From Humibacter sp049446075 (GTDB lineage: Bacteria > Actinomycetota > Actinomycetes > Actinomycetales > Microbacteriaceae): a stretch of 64,000 nt of DNA. Every line of letters starts with the position of its first letter. Position 1 is the first letter of the stretch. The stretch covers positions 186,001-250,000 of the forward strand of contig NZ_JBMSEB010000003.1 of NCBI RefSeq assembly GCF_049446075.1. Direction: 5' to 3'. The position numbers and the translations under genes are program-made. Of the stretch, positions 43,908-53,242 are shown piece after piece. The notes under the pieces were generated by a model. It saw nothing but the letters and a program-made list of their open reading frames with translations. It was not told where the DNA came from and did not search any database.

Positions 43908-45113
43908 ATGGACTGGCAGACCTCCGAAGACACCGTGCCGTCGAGCTTCATCACCGACGCGCAGGCGCGGTCTCTGCTGGGCAAGCCGCGGGCGACCGGG
44001 GCCTGGCGCGAGGGCGACCCGGTCGGAGATCGCCGGTTCCAGCGCATCGGTCCCCTCGCATTCGAGAGTGGCCGAACCCTCTCGAACGTCGTGATCGCAT
44101 ACGAGACCTGGGGCACCCTCGACGCCGACCGGAGCAACGCACTGCTCGTGCTGCACGCGCTGACCGGGGACAGCCACGTCGTCGGTCAAGCCGGGCCGGG
44201 GCATCCGACATCGGGCTGGTGGAGCGGCGTGGTCGGGCCGGGCCTCGCCATCGACACCGACCGCTGGTTCGTCGTCGCGCCCAACATGATCGGCGGGTGC
44301 CAGGGGACCACGGGGCCGGCATCCCTCGCCCCGGACGGAATCGAGTGGGGACCGCGGTTTCCATACACGACGATCCGCGACCAGGTCGTGGCCCAGGTCG
44401 CCTTCTCCGACGCTCTCGGCATCGACAGGTGGGCCGCAGTGATCGGCGGTTCCATGGGCGGCATGCAGTCGCTGGAGTGGGCCGTCGGGCATCCGGATCG
44501 CATGGACCGCGTCGCCGTCATCGCCGCGCCGCCGTTCTCCACGGCCGACCAGATCGCGCTCAACTCCGTGCAGATAGAGGCGATCCGCACCGATCCGTCG
44601 TTCCGTGCCGGACGATACTACGATGCCGACGACGGCGACGGGCCGCACGCCGGCCTGGCGCTCGCGCGGCGCATGGCCCTCCTGAACTACCGCAGCGCCA
44701 ACGAGCTCAACGAGCGGTTCCAGCGCAGCTGGCAGAGCGGAATTAGCCCGCTCGGCGCGGGCGGTCGGTTCGCCGTGGAGTCATACCTCGACTTCCACGG
44801 CAACAAGTTCACCAGGCGGTTCGACGCCAACAGCTACATCACCGTGGTGAACGCGATGACCTCCCACGACATCGGTCGCGGCCGAGGCGGGGTGGATGCC
44901 GCGCTGGGCCTGGTGACGGCGCGTTCGCTCGTGCTGGGCATCGACAGCGACAGGTTGTACAGCGTCGAGGGGCAACAGGTGATCGCGGCGGGCCTGAGGA
45001 ACAGCATCCACGGCGCTCACCCGATCGTGGTCCATTCCCCGTTCGGCCACGATGCGTTCCTCATCGAAGACGACCTGATCGGACCGCCCCTTCGGCAGCT
45101 GCTCGAGTCCTGA
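43908..45113 (+). CDS. metX: Homoserine O-acetyltransferase
   Basis: The enzyme acetylates homoserine from the Hom reaction with acetyl-CoA for methionine synthesis. The 401-residue alpha/beta hydrolase fold protein has the nucleophile Ser182 in VIGGSMGGMQSLEW. The segment LVLHALTGDSHVVGQ forms the oxyanion side, and the late Asp (LGIDSDRLYS) and His (FGHDAFLIE) complete the triad. ATG 43908 is used. It lies downstream of metY in the usual actinobacterial order. Confidence 0.95.
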   Translation: MDWQTSEDTVPSSFITDAQARSLLGKPRATGAWREGDPVGDRRFQRIGPLAFESGRTLSNVVIAYETWGTLDADRSNALLVLHALTGDSHVVGQAGPGHPTSGWWSGVVGPGLAIDTDRWFVVAPNMIGGCQGTTGPASLAPDGIEWGPRFPYTTIRDQVVAQVAFSDALGIDRWAAVIGGSMGGMQSLEWAVGHPDRMDRVAVIAAPPFSTADQIALNSVQIEAIRTDPSFRAGRYYDADDGDGPHAGLALARRMALLNYRSANELNERFQRSWQSGISPLGAGGRFAVESYLDFHGNKFTRRFDANSYITVVNAMTSHDIGRGRGGVDAALGLVTARSLVLGIDSDRLYSVEGQQVIAAGLRNSIHGAHPIVVHSPFGHDAFLIEDDLIGPPLRQLLES

Positions 45114-45138
45114 CTCCCGCATTGGGGCCGGGGCGGGA

Positions 45139-45167
45139 TATTGCGCGGTCCGATCACCCCATAATCT
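45139..45167 (+). promoter_or_regulatory. Predicted promoter of the kinase-regulator operon
   Basis: TATTGC (45139-45144) and TAATCT (45162-45167) are spaced 17 bp apart, about 48 bp before the histidine kinase start. The -35 is a weak match. Confidence 0.4.
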
Positions 45168-45214
45168 GTCTGTAGTGTGCCCCGCCCGATGCCCGGGTGC
45201 GACCCGGAGGACCG

Positions 45215-46381
45215 ATGACGCGAACCGTCGAAGAGCGCGACCGCATGCTCGCGTTGGCCTCCAGCGCCGCCGGTATCCTCACGGCGGGCGTCGCACTCAT
45301 CTGCGCCATCGTCCCGGGTGCGCTGTCGCAGGCCCCCGCCATGATCAGCGTCGTCGCGCTGTGCCTGCTCATCGTCGTCGCTTCACTGGCGCTGCGCACG
45401 CGCACCTCACCGATCCCGGTCGTCGTCACGTTGGCCGCCGCCATCATCGGGATCGTCGTCGTCGGCATGAGCGGCGATTCCGACAGCGTCGCCGCAACCT
45501 CGGTCCTGTCCATGCTGACGGCGGCATCGGCCAGCACCGCATTCCTGCTGGCGGCAGAGCCGCGCCGGCGCGTCATCCTCATCGTCGGCTTCGTCGCCGT
45601 GCTCGCGTCAGTCATCCCGGCGACGATCGGCGTGCAGGGCCGGCTGGCACCGGTCCTGTCCGTTGCCATCGGCAGTTGGACGTTCTGCACCGGCATCTCG
45701 ATGTGGGTTGCGCGCGTCGTACCAGAGACGATCGGGCGGATCGAGGGCATGAGCGACGCCTACCGGACCGAGCGCCAGGCGAGCGAACTGGAGGCGAGGC
45801 GCAGGCAGAGCGCACGGCTCCTGCACGACACCGTGCTGGCCACGCTCACCCTGCTCGCCCACTCCGGGCGAGGCGTCGGCGAAGGGGCGCTGCGCGCCCA
45901 GGCGGCGGAGGATGCCGCTCTGCTGCGCCAGTTGCGCATGGGTTACACGCCCGATCCCGAGGCCTCCGGCGACTACCGCCTGCAGCAGGTGGAAGACTCC
46001 ACGCTCGGCAACACGCTCGAGACCGTGAAACAACGCTTCCAGCGCATGGGACTCGACGTCGAGTGGCACGGCACAGGCCACGTTCTGCTGCCTGCCAAGA
46101 CCCTTGACGCGTTCCTCCTGGCCCTCGCGGAATGTCTCGAGAACGTGCGAAGGCACTCCGGCGAGACGCAGGCGCACGTGACCATCACCGACGACGACGT
46201 GACGGTGCGAGCCATGGTCACCGACTCAGGGGTGGGCTTCGACACCGGAGCCGTGTCGCCCGGACGCCTCGGATTCACGGAGTCGATCGTCGCCCGTGTG
46301 CGCGATGTCGGCGGCAATGCGCGCCTGTTCAGCGCTCCCGGCTCAGGCACCACGGTCGTGCTGGAGGTGCCGAAGGCATGA
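45215..46381 (+). CDS. Sensor histidine kinase (NarL-type, HisKA_3-like)
   Basis: This 388-residue membrane kinase has five or six helices in the first ~165 residues with almost no extracellular domain, which suggests sensing in or at the membrane. The phospho-acceptor His204 lies in SARLLHDTVLATLTLL. The HATPase domain shows the N-box ECLENVRRHS (Asn310), the G1 box DSGVGFD (337-343) and the G2-like APGSGTTV. The F-box is not evident. ATG 45215 has GGAGG 5 bases upstream; a GTG-led longer frame exists but lacks such a site. Its stop overlaps the next gene (ATGA). Confidence 0.88.
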   Translation: MTRTVEERDRMLALASSAAGILTAGVALICAIVPGALSQAPAMISVVALCLLIVVASLALRTRTSPIPVVVTLAAAIIGIVVVGMSGDSDSVAATSVLSMLTAASASTAFLLAAEPRRRVILIVGFVAVLASVIPATIGVQGRLAPVLSVAIGSWTFCTGISMWVARVVPETIGRIEGMSDAYRTERQASELEARRRQSARLLHDTVLATLTLLAHSGRGVGEGALRAQAAEDAALLRQLRMGYTPDPEASGDYRLQQVEDSTLGNTLETVKQRFQRMGLDVEWHGTGHVLLPAKTLDAFLLALAECLENVRRHSGETQAHVTITDDDVTVRAMVTDSGVGFDTGAVSPGRLGFTESIVARVRDVGGNARLFSAPGSGTTVVLEVPKA

Positions 46382-47526
46382 GCAGCAAGCTGGACGCACG
46401 AGCCACGCACGTCTACACGGGGGTCAGCCGGCTTCGCGCGGGCACCATGGTGATCGCCGACGTGCTGGTCGTGACGTCGGTCTTGCGGTTCGTGTTCTGG
46501 GCGCCGTACTACCCGGTACTGGGCCTCGGCATCGTCGCGACCGCGCTGCTTCTGGTGGCCGCCGCGCTGATGTGGATCTTCCCCGTCGCGCGTGAGGTGC
46601 TGAGCGACCGAACTCGCTTCGCCATGCGTTTGGGAGTGTGTGCGATCATCCTCGGTCTCGACCTGGCGGCGTCCTGGGATCCGGGCTCGACCATCGTGCT
46701 TCCCTGCACGTGCATCGGGGTCGGTGGCCTGCTCGCCGCGTCGGTGACGGATCGACCGCCACGAGACATCCTGCTCGCCACAGGCGGGTTCGCTCTCATC
46801 CTCATCGTCGTGGTCGGCCTGCAGGTGCGTGAGCCGCTGGCGATCGCGCCCCGCCTCGCCTTCATCGCGATCTCGTGCGCCCCGCCCCTGGTCGGCGTCT
46901 CGCTGGTGCGCTCGTTCCGCTCGATCGTGCAGTTCCATTCCGAGATCGCGCAGACTCAGAGCACCACCAGCACGGATTTCTCGGTCGGGATGCTGGCGTC
47001 CGAGGAGCTCGAACGGCTCGACTTCGCGGCCGAGCAGCTTCTGGACGACGTGGCAGAGGGCAGGGCACCGCTGCCGCTGGACGAGGCGACCGCTGCGCGC
47101 GCGTCGTCGCTCGCGACGCAACTGCGACTGCACCTCGTCGAGGATCGCAGACAGACCTGGCTTCAGCATGCGGTGACTGAGTCGGCCGTGCTCGACCCGG
47201 TCACCGAGATCCACGACCCGGATGGGCTCGCCGCCTCACTGTCCGCACGGCAGCGCGACGGCCTCTTCTCGGCCATCTGGATGCTCGTCGGCAGCCCGTC
47301 GAAGGCCGCCACGTCGCTTCAGATCCACATCGCCAGGGGCGCGGATGCCGGGCCGCACGTGCACAGCCTTCAGATCCGGATCGAGACGACCGGCATCCCA
47401 CGGCGCCAGATTGACCCGGCGGCGTGGCAAGCTATTCGCAGAGTGGGGCAATACACCGAGACCGGACAATCGGCTATGGTGCGCATCGAGGTGGACTGCC
47501 TTGTCGACGCCTCGGCCGATCGCTGA
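46378..47526 (+). CDS. Kinase-like membrane protein lacking catalytic motifs (possible pseudokinase partner)
   Basis: This 382-residue protein is encoded in 4-bp overlap with the histidine kinase. The first ~180 residues have six predicted helices, a layout like the kinase. A helical region follows (about 195-275, SEELERLDFAAEQLLDDVAE, SLATQLRLHLVEDRRQTWLQ), then a C-terminal ~110-residue domain in the position of an HATPase. No acceptor LHD motif, N-box or DxGxG was found. It therefore probably does not bind ATP in the usual way and may modulate or dimerise with the kinase. This role is inferred from position and topology; no database family was recognised. Confidence 0.7.
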   Translation: MSSKLDARATHVYTGVSRLRAGTMVIADVLVVTSVLRFVFWAPYYPVLGLGIVATALLLVAAALMWIFPVAREVLSDRTRFAMRLGVCAIILGLDLAASWDPGSTIVLPCTCIGVGGLLAASVTDRPPRDILLATGGFALILIVVVGLQVREPLAIAPRLAFIAISCAPPLVGVSLVRSFRSIVQFHSEIAQTQSTTSTDFSVGMLASEELERLDFAAEQLLDDVAEGRAPLPLDEATAARASSLATQLRLHLVEDRRQTWLQHAVTESAVLDPVTEIHDPDGLAASLSARQRDGLFSAIWMLVGSPSKAATSLQIHIARGADAGPHVHSLQIRIETTGIPRRQIDPAAWQAIRRVGQYTETGQSAMVRIEVDCLVDASADR

Positions 47527-47580
47527 GCCGGCCGGATCAGCCGGCTTACACCCGATCGGCCCGGAAGAAGGAACACGCAC

Positions 47581-48231
47581 GTGAAGCATGAAGCCCCCAT
47601 CACGATCGCCATCGTCGACGATCACCGCATGCTCCTGGCCGCGCTGACCGAATGGATCAGAAGCGCAGCGGACGACATCGAGATGGTCGCCGCCGTGGCC
47701 ACCTGGCCCGAGCTGCTCACGCACGAACGCTTCCCCGTCGACGTCGTGCTCCTCGACCTCGACCTGAAAGACAACATCCCCGTCTCGATCAAGCTGCAGG
47801 CGCTCAAGGCGGCCGGCGTGCGCACAATGCTGATGAGCGCATACTCCGACCCCAACGTGGTGCGCGAGGCGCTCGCCGCGGGAGCTCAGGGTTACATCGT
47901 CAAGAGCGAGACGGCCGACATGATCGTGGAAGCCATCCGCGCCGCGATGCGCGGTGACTCGTTCATCTCGGAAGAGCTCGACGTTGCGCTGAGCCAGAGC
48001 ACGACTGGGTCGCCGAAGCTCAGCGCCCAGGAGCGCAGGGTCATGGCTCTGTACGGCGCGGGCGAGCCGGTGAAGTCGGTAGCGTTCAAGCTCGGCATAT
48101 CTGACGAGACGGCGAAGAGCTACCTCAAGCGCATCCGCGAGAAGTACCGGGTGGCCGGATACGACGTCGGCACGAAGGTGGCGCTGCGCAAGCGGGCGAT
48201 CCTCGACGGCATCCTGCTGCAAAACGACTGA
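47581..48231 (+). CDS. Response regulator, NarL/LuxR family
   Basis: This 216-residue regulator has an N-terminal receiver with the acidic pair Asp13/Asp14 (AIVDDHRML), the phospho-acceptor Asp59 (VVLLDLDL), Ser86 and Lys108 (GYIVKSE). The C-terminal DNA-binding domain is LuxR-type (about 148-210, KLSAQERRVMALYGAGEPVK, VAFKLGISDETAKSYLKRIR). GTG 47581 follows GAAGGA. It lies 54 bp after the pseudokinase gene and is the likely target of the kinase. The regulon is unknown. Confidence 0.93.
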   Translation: MKHEAPITIAIVDDHRMLLAALTEWIRSAADDIEMVAAVATWPELLTHERFPVDVVLLDLDLKDNIPVSIKLQALKAAGVRTMLMSAYSDPNVVREALAAGAQGYIVKSETADMIVEAIRAAMRGDSFISEELDVALSQSTTGSPKLSAQERRVMALYGAGEPVKSVAFKLGISDETAKSYLKRIREKYRVAGYDVGTKVALRKRAILDGILLQND

Positions 48232-48267
48232 GTCTTCGCGTTCGTCGCCCGCGGGTGGCCCGGCCGC

Positions 48268-49593
48268 TCACACCGCGCGGGTGGGCACGGTCGTGGTCGG
48301 CACGCCGTTGGTGGCGACGATGCCACCTGTGATGGTGGCGATGCCGCCGGTGTGGCCGGGCAGTGGGATGCCCCGTGCAGACCTGAGCCTGTCGAGCGCG
48401 AACGTGCCGATGGCCAGCACGAGGCCGAGCGCCGTCAGCACGAGTCCCACCCACACTGGCGCCCGGTAGCCGAGACCGGCGGCGATCGCTGCGCCGCCCA
48501 GGTAGGCGCCGAGCGAGTTGCCGATGTTCAGGGCCGAGTGGTTGAGGGCAGCGGCGATGGACTGGCTGTCGCGCGCGACATCCATCAGACGCGTCTGGAT
48601 GGCGGGAGAGATGGCCGAAGACGATGCACCGACGAGGAAGACACCGACGGCCAGCGCGAGCCAGTACTGGGCGAAAAGGCCCAGACCGATCAGCGCCAGC
48701 ATGAGCACGACGAAGAACGTGATCATCGTGCGTTTGACGCTGCGGTCGGCCATGGCCCCGCCGACGAGATTGCCGACGGTCATTCCCAGACCGCAGCAGA
48801 CGAGCACCAGGGGTACGGCCCACTCGGGAAGTCCTGCCAGGTCGGTGACGATCGGGGCTACGTAGGTGTAGAGCGAGAAGAGACCGCCGAAGCCGATCGC
48901 TCCGATGGCGAGCGCGAACCACACCTGGATGCGACCGAAGGCCCGTAGCTCTCGCCGCATGGTCGCCTGAGGATTGCCGTCCTGCCATGGAACCGCCGCG
49001 AGAACGGCGACGAACGTCAACGCGAAGATCGCGGCAACGGCCAGGTAGGCGATGCGCCACCCGGCCTGCTGACCGATCCAGGTGATCGCGGGAACGCCCA
49101 CGACGTTGGCGATCGTGAGGCCGGAAAGCACGAATGCCACGCCCCGTCCCCGCTTGCCAGGACCCATGAGGGATGCAGCAACCAGGCTCGCGATTCCGAA
49201 GTACGCACCATGTGGCAGACCTGCCACGAACCGCGCGAGCAGCACGAGACCGAACGTGGGCGCCAAGGCGGCCGCAACCGTGCCGAGAGTGAAGGTGACG
49301 AGCAGGGCGAGCAACAGCCGCTTTCGCGGCCAACGAGCGGCTGCCGCGGCAATGGTCGGGGCCCCGACCACCACGCCGAGCGCATAGGCAGAGATGATCC
49401 ACCCGGCCTGTGCGTTGGCTTCAGCTGGGCTCACCGCGTACAGGTGCGGCAGCAGGTCCGACGCGATGTTCGGCAACAGCCCCATGGCCACGAACTCCGT
49501 GGCGCCGATGCCGAAGCCGCCGAGGGCGAGTGACAGCAGGGCAAGACGAGTGCGGGCCGGCGTGAGTGCCGGCCCGTGCGTGACGGGAGCCAT
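48268..49593 (-). CDS. MFS transporter, DHA1 family (AraJ/sugar-efflux-like)
   Basis: This 441-residue transporter has twelve predicted membrane helices. The N-terminus ALGGFGIGATEFVAMGLLPN is the hallmark of the DHA1 group that contains AraJ, YdhP and chloramphenicol exporters, and the loop 2-3 motif is ARWPRKRLLLALL. The C-terminal ~30 residues are Gly/Thr-rich and cytosolic. The substrate is unknown. It is convergent with the response regulator, 36 bp apart. Confidence 0.88.
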   Translation of the reverse strand: MAPVTHGPALTPARTRLALLSLALGGFGIGATEFVAMGLLPNIASDLLPHLYAVSPAEANAQAGWIISAYALGVVVGAPTIAAAAARWPRKRLLLALLVTFTLGTVAAALAPTFGLVLLARFVAGLPHGAYFGIASLVAASLMGPGKRGRGVAFVLSGLTIANVVGVPAITWIGQQAGWRIAYLAVAAIFALTFVAVLAAVPWQDGNPQATMRRELRAFGRIQVWFALAIGAIGFGGLFSLYTYVAPIVTDLAGLPEWAVPLVLVCCGLGMTVGNLVGGAMADRSVKRTMITFFVVLMLALIGLGLFAQYWLALAVGVFLVGASSSAISPAIQTRLMDVARDSQSIAAALNHSALNIGNSLGAYLGGAAIAAGLGYRAPVWVGLVLTALGLVLAIGTFALDRLRSARGIPLPGHTGGIATITGGIVATNGVPTTTVPTRAV

Positions 49594-49697
49594 GCATCAA
49601 TGCTAGGCGCAGTGCGTTACATTCTCGAATCGATTCGATGAACGTAGGCGACCGGAATGCTCAAGGAGCAACGGCAACGGCCGGGCAGGCGCGGTTC

Positions 49698-50009
49698 TCA
49701 GCGATCCTGCGAGCGGAGGGCTTCCTCGAGCCGCTCGACCTTGCCGGTGAGCTCGCCGACATGGCCGGGCCGGATGTCTGCTTTGAGTACGAGAGAGACG
49801 CGCGAGCCGAATGCGCCGACGGCATCCGTTGCCCGTTTGACGACGTCGAACACCTCATCCCATTCGCCCTCGATCGTGGTGAACATCGAGTCGGTGTGGT
49901 TCGGCAGCCCCGACTCGCGCACGACGCGCACGGCGGCTGCGACCGCCTCGTGCACCGAGTCGTCTTCACGGCCGGTTCCGCTGGGTGCAACGGAGAATGC
50001 GACGAGCAT
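49698..50009 (-). CDS. MTH1187/YqgV-type thiamine-binding protein
   Basis: This 103-residue ferredoxin-like fold protein of the MTH1187/YkoF family begins MLVAFSVAPSGTG, followed by SVHEAVAAAVRVVRESGLPN, MFTTIEGEWDEVFDVVKRAT and SRVSLVLKADIRPG. Family members bind thiamine-like ligands and form tetramers. The function in the cell is not established. It lies 104 bp before the MFS gene and 33 bp after the mannosyltransferase gene, so it may share their transcript. Confidence 0.85.
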   Translation of the reverse strand: MLVAFSVAPSGTGREDDSVHEAVAAAVRVVRESGLPNHTDSMFTTIEGEWDEVFDVVKRATDAVGAFGSRVSLVLKADIRPGHVGELTGKVERLEEALRSQDR

Positions 50010-50042
50010 GGCGTTTCCCTTTCGAAGCGATCGTGTCGCTCT

Positions 50043-51485
50043 TCAGTCTGCCCCACGCACCTCGGGCGGGAAGAGCTCGTCCGGCGAAACTGCGCCTGTG
50101 GGTCGACGCGATGGTTCCGCGGGGACGCTCTCCGCGGCATCCGCCTCCCGGGGTGCACCGGTGAGGGGCCACACCTCGTCAGCCGGTGGAACCGGTGAGT
50201 GCGCGGATGCCTGCCCGCGTCCGACTGTTCCCGTGCGCCACAACGCCACGACCGCGCAGCCCAGCACCACGAAGAGCATGACGTTGCGCACGGTCACTAC
50301 TCCGAGCATCCAGGCGTTGAGGTACAGCACCTGCAGGTACAGGTACGGATAGAAGAGCTGCGTCAGCCCGGCCGTGACGGCGACCAGCACGGCGGGAGTG
50401 CGGAAGCGACGGCCCGCCGTGATGATGCCGAGGATGACCGGCGGGGCGAGCCAGTGGATGTACTGCGGCGAGCCGACCTTGTTGAACGCGATCAGCGTCG
50501 TGACGATCGCCAGCATGAGCTGCGGCAGAACGACGAGCGACGGCGCTTTGCGGAGGACGGCGCGTAGTCCGATGAGCGCAACGGCGACGACTGCGACGGC
50601 CAAGACGGGCGTCATCAATGCGCTCGTCTGGGCCACACCGGCTCCCAGCACCTGGAACGTCAGCAGAGTCTGGTCGTAGTAGACGCTTGCACCACCATGC
50701 AGAGCTGCCGCCCAGAGCCACGGAGCACTGATCGGGGCCTCGATCTGAAGGCCACGCCCCGTCTGCTGCGTGGCGAAGCTGAACAGGTCGGCTGCTCCGC
50801 CGAACGCGATCGCGACGATGCCGATGACGGCACTCGTGAACAACACGTAGCCGAGCACCCGCCACCTGGAGCGAGCAGCGATCACGACGGCGAGCACGAT
50901 GCCGGCCGGCCACACCTTGATCCACGTCGCGATCGCGAGCAGAACGGATGCCACGGTAGGCCGCGCGGCAAGCCACACGACCGCGACGATCACGATGGCA
51001 ACAGACACGGCGTCGAGCCGGCCGACGGCGATCGGGCCGAGCAGCAACAGGAATCCCAGCCACCACCAGGCGGCGACGAGCGCCCGCCGATGCCCGCGGG
51101 CGACGAGGACCGCGAACGCGATCACGTCGAACACGGTCACCATCGCGAGCCAGGCCATGACGTAGTTGTCGGCTCCAGCCACGAGCGGGATGAGCACCGG
51201 AACCATCGCAAGGAGCGGGTAGACCCAGGGGGCCGTCACCCCCATGAACGCGTATCCGTGCTGGGCGAGCTGCGCCCACGGCAGGTACACGATCGTCACG
51301 TCGCCGAGCGGCATGCCCTCGCCGAAAAGCGCGCACAACCACAGAACGACGTGCACGAGGAGGAACGCACCCCAGAGCGCGTATGTGTTGCGGGCGAGCG
51401 AGCGGATCAGGTTGCTCGCGCGGGCTTGCTGCCGGCGGGCGTCAACGGCGTCGCCGACCGCATCCGTCGCGGTGTCGGTCGCCAT
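50043..51485 (-). CDS. GT87-like polyprenyl-phosphate-dependent mannosyltransferase
   Basis: This 480-residue polytopic protein has about ten to twelve helices. It resembles the DUF2029/GT87 group of actinobacterial alpha-mannosyltransferases. An acidic residue follows the first helix (GMPLGDVTIVYLPWAQLAQH), as in GT-C enzymes. The segment TLIAFNKVGSPQYIHWLAPP is typical of the family. The ~65-residue C-terminal tail is Pro-rich and cytosolic. A role in lipomannan-type glycolipid or glycoprotein synthesis is inferred. The ATG is at 51483-51485. Confidence 0.8.
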   Translation of the reverse strand: MATDTATDAVGDAVDARRQQARASNLIRSLARNTYALWGAFLLVHVVLWLCALFGEGMPLGDVTIVYLPWAQLAQHGYAFMGVTAPWVYPLLAMVPVLIPLVAGADNYVMAWLAMVTVFDVIAFAVLVARGHRRALVAAWWWLGFLLLLGPIAVGRLDAVSVAIVIVAVVWLAARPTVASVLLAIATWIKVWPAGIVLAVVIAARSRWRVLGYVLFTSAVIGIVAIAFGGAADLFSFATQQTGRGLQIEAPISAPWLWAAALHGGASVYYDQTLLTFQVLGAGVAQTSALMTPVLAVAVVAVALIGLRAVLRKAPSLVVLPQLMLAIVTTLIAFNKVGSPQYIHWLAPPVILGIITAGRRFRTPAVLVAVTAGLTQLFYPYLYLQVLYLNAWMLGVVTVRNVMLFVVLGCAVVALWRTGTVGRGQASAHSPVPPADEVWPLTGAPREADAAESVPAEPSRRPTGAVSPDELFPPEVRGAD

Positions 51486-51524
51486 AGTCGTTCATGCTAT
51501 CGATCGAGCTGCCGAAGCCTGCCG

Positions 51525-52418
51525 TCACGCATCCGTGCCGCCATCCCGGCCGGCCGCGACATCGCCGACGACCGCCGGCATCGCCTCCGCGATGTCGAGA
51601 GCCATGATCGGTCCGCCGCCATGCAGACGGCTTGCCGCCACCGCCGCCGCGCCGTGCAGCGCTGCGGCGGTTGCAGCCAGCGCGGCGAGCGCCTGGTGCC
51701 CGTCGCGCGCGATCTCGGCGCTGTGCGTGGCAACCAGAGCGCCCAGCACCCCGCCGAGCACGTCGCCACTGCCCGCGGTCGCCAGCCATCCCGCGTGCGG
51801 GCCCGTCGAGACGTCGATGACGTCCCCCTGAGGCGCCGCGACGTGCGTGACGTGCCCCTTCAGCAGCACCGTCGCACCCGTGAGGTCGGCCGTACGCGCC
51901 GCCCAGCCGTGGGCATCCTTCGCTATCTCCTCGGCGGATGCCGTCACGCCGTGATCGGCGAGCACCCTCGCGAGCTCGCGATAGTGCGGCGTGATGACCA
52001 CCGGTCCGGCTGCCGAGGCGATCAGGTCGAGTGCCCCTGCGTCGACGACGGCCGGAACCTGCTGCTCGAGGGCCGAGCGCAGTCGCTCCTCGTTCGAGGC
52101 GTCGCGGTGCGAGGCATCCATTCCCGATCCGAGCAGCCACGCCTGCACTCGCCCGAACGCTGTCACCGTCTCCGGCCGCCGCTGCAGCACCACGCGAGCC
52201 GGCACATCGTCGCCCACGTAACGCACCATGCCAACACCCGTGCGCGACGCCGCCTCCACGCCGAGCACCGCGGCGCCCGGGTACTCGTCCGATCCGGTCA
52301 CGACACCGAGCACACCCCTCGTGTACTTGTCGTCGTCTGGGCCGGGCACGGCGATCCAGGCACGGCAGTCTGCGAACGTCCAGTGTCGCGCGCCGTCGTC
52401 TTGGCCTTCGCTCTTCAT
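51525..52418 (-). CDS. nnrD: ADP-dependent NAD(P)HX dehydratase
   Basis: The enzyme repairs hydrated NAD(P)H using ADP or ATP. The 297-residue protein covers the ribokinase-like NnrD/YjeF C-terminal domain: VLGVVTGSDEYPGAAVLGVE, VVITPHYRELARVL (usually TPHxGE, here with Tyr), ATVLLKGHVTHVA and the nucleotide loop LATAGSGDVLGGVLGAL. The NnrE epimerase domain is not fused. I chose ATG 52416-52418; the frame runs on upstream into the opposite-strand HAD gene and is not coding there. Confidence 0.9.
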   Translation of the reverse strand: MKSEGQDDGARHWTFADCRAWIAVPGPDDDKYTRGVLGVVTGSDEYPGAAVLGVEAASRTGVGMVRYVGDDVPARVVLQRRPETVTAFGRVQAWLLGSGMDASHRDASNEERLRSALEQQVPAVVDAGALDLIASAAGPVVITPHYRELARVLADHGVTASAEEIAKDAHGWAARTADLTGATVLLKGHVTHVAAPQGDVIDVSTGPHAGWLATAGSGDVLGGVLGALVATHSAEIARDGHQALAALAATAAALHGAAAVAASRLHGGGPIMALDIAEAMPAVVGDVAAGRDGGTDA

Positions 52419-52505
52419 GCCTTCACGATAGGTTGGCAGTCGGCTCCGTTCCCACCCCTTGTCGCGGGCGCGGAGAGCACAGTCGACGTGGAGAACGTGA
52501 AGCCA

Positions 52506-53123
52506 ATGCCCATATCCCTCCCCGACCGGGTCGTGATCTTCGACTATGGCGAGGTCATCTCGCTCACGCCGACGGAGGCCGACCGGCAGGCGCTGATCAC
52601 GATCGCCGGGGTTGATCCGGGCACGTTCTGGCCTCCGTACTGGCGGCACCGCGACGAGCTCGACCAGGGGACGCTGAGCATCCACGACTACTGGCGCCGT
52701 GTCGAGGCGGACAGCGGCGCGAACTGGTCCGAGAGCACACTGCATCTGCTGTGGGTGACGGACTTCAGGGGGTGGCTCAGCGTCGACACGGGCACGATCG
52801 ACGTGTTGGTGGACCTTCGCGACGGTGGAACGCGGCTTGCCCTTCTCTCGAACGCAGGCGCGGACTTCGGCAGCTACTTCCGACGCGGCCTCATCGGATC
52901 GCTGTTCGATCAGGTATTCGTCTCGGGCGAGCTGCTGCTCGTGAAGCCGGATGCGGCGATCTTCCAGCACGCCCTCGACGAGCTCGGCGTGGATGCGGCA
53001 CAGGCCGTGTTCATCGACAACAAGTCCGAGAATGTGGAGGGCGCGCAGTCGATCGGCATCACCGGCCACGTCTTCACGGGAGCCGCGGACCTGCGCGCTT
53101 TCCTGGAGTCGCTTGCCGGCTGA
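52506..53123 (+). CDS. HAD superfamily hydrolase (epoxide hydrolase N-terminal/YihX-like)
   Basis: This 205-residue HAD phosphatase-fold protein has motif I VVIFDYGEVI, with the nucleophile Asp but Gly instead of the second acid at +2. Motif II is LALLSNAG, Lys is in LLLVKPDAAIFQHAL, and motif IV is AVFIDNKSENVEGA. The missing second acid is common in the epoxide hydrolase N-domain/haloacid-dehalogenase-like group, so activity may not be phosphatase. ATG 52506 was chosen; GTG at 52488 or 52497 in the same frame is possible. It diverges from nnrD. Confidence 0.82.
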   Translation: MPISLPDRVVIFDYGEVISLTPTEADRQALITIAGVDPGTFWPPYWRHRDELDQGTLSIHDYWRRVEADSGANWSESTLHLLWVTDFRGWLSVDTGTIDVLVDLRDGGTRLALLSNAGADFGSYFRRGLIGSLFDQVFVSGELLLVKPDAAIFQHALDELGVDAAQAVFIDNKSENVEGAQSIGITGHVFTGAADLRAFLESLAG

Positions 53124-53242
53124 CCGGCGACACTCGACGCCAATGCGAAGCCGACGGCGCAATCCTAAGCATTGCTCCGGTGCTCGCACGAAGAGTTCGA
53201 AAGCTTCGATGCCGGGTGAGGCCGCTACAACTGGAGGAATCA

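Noticed and set aside
50697..52505. Long plus-strand frame upstream of the HAD hydrolase
   Set aside because: It runs antisense through the mannosyltransferase and nnrD genes, is rich in Arg/His, and only the last 205 codons match a family.
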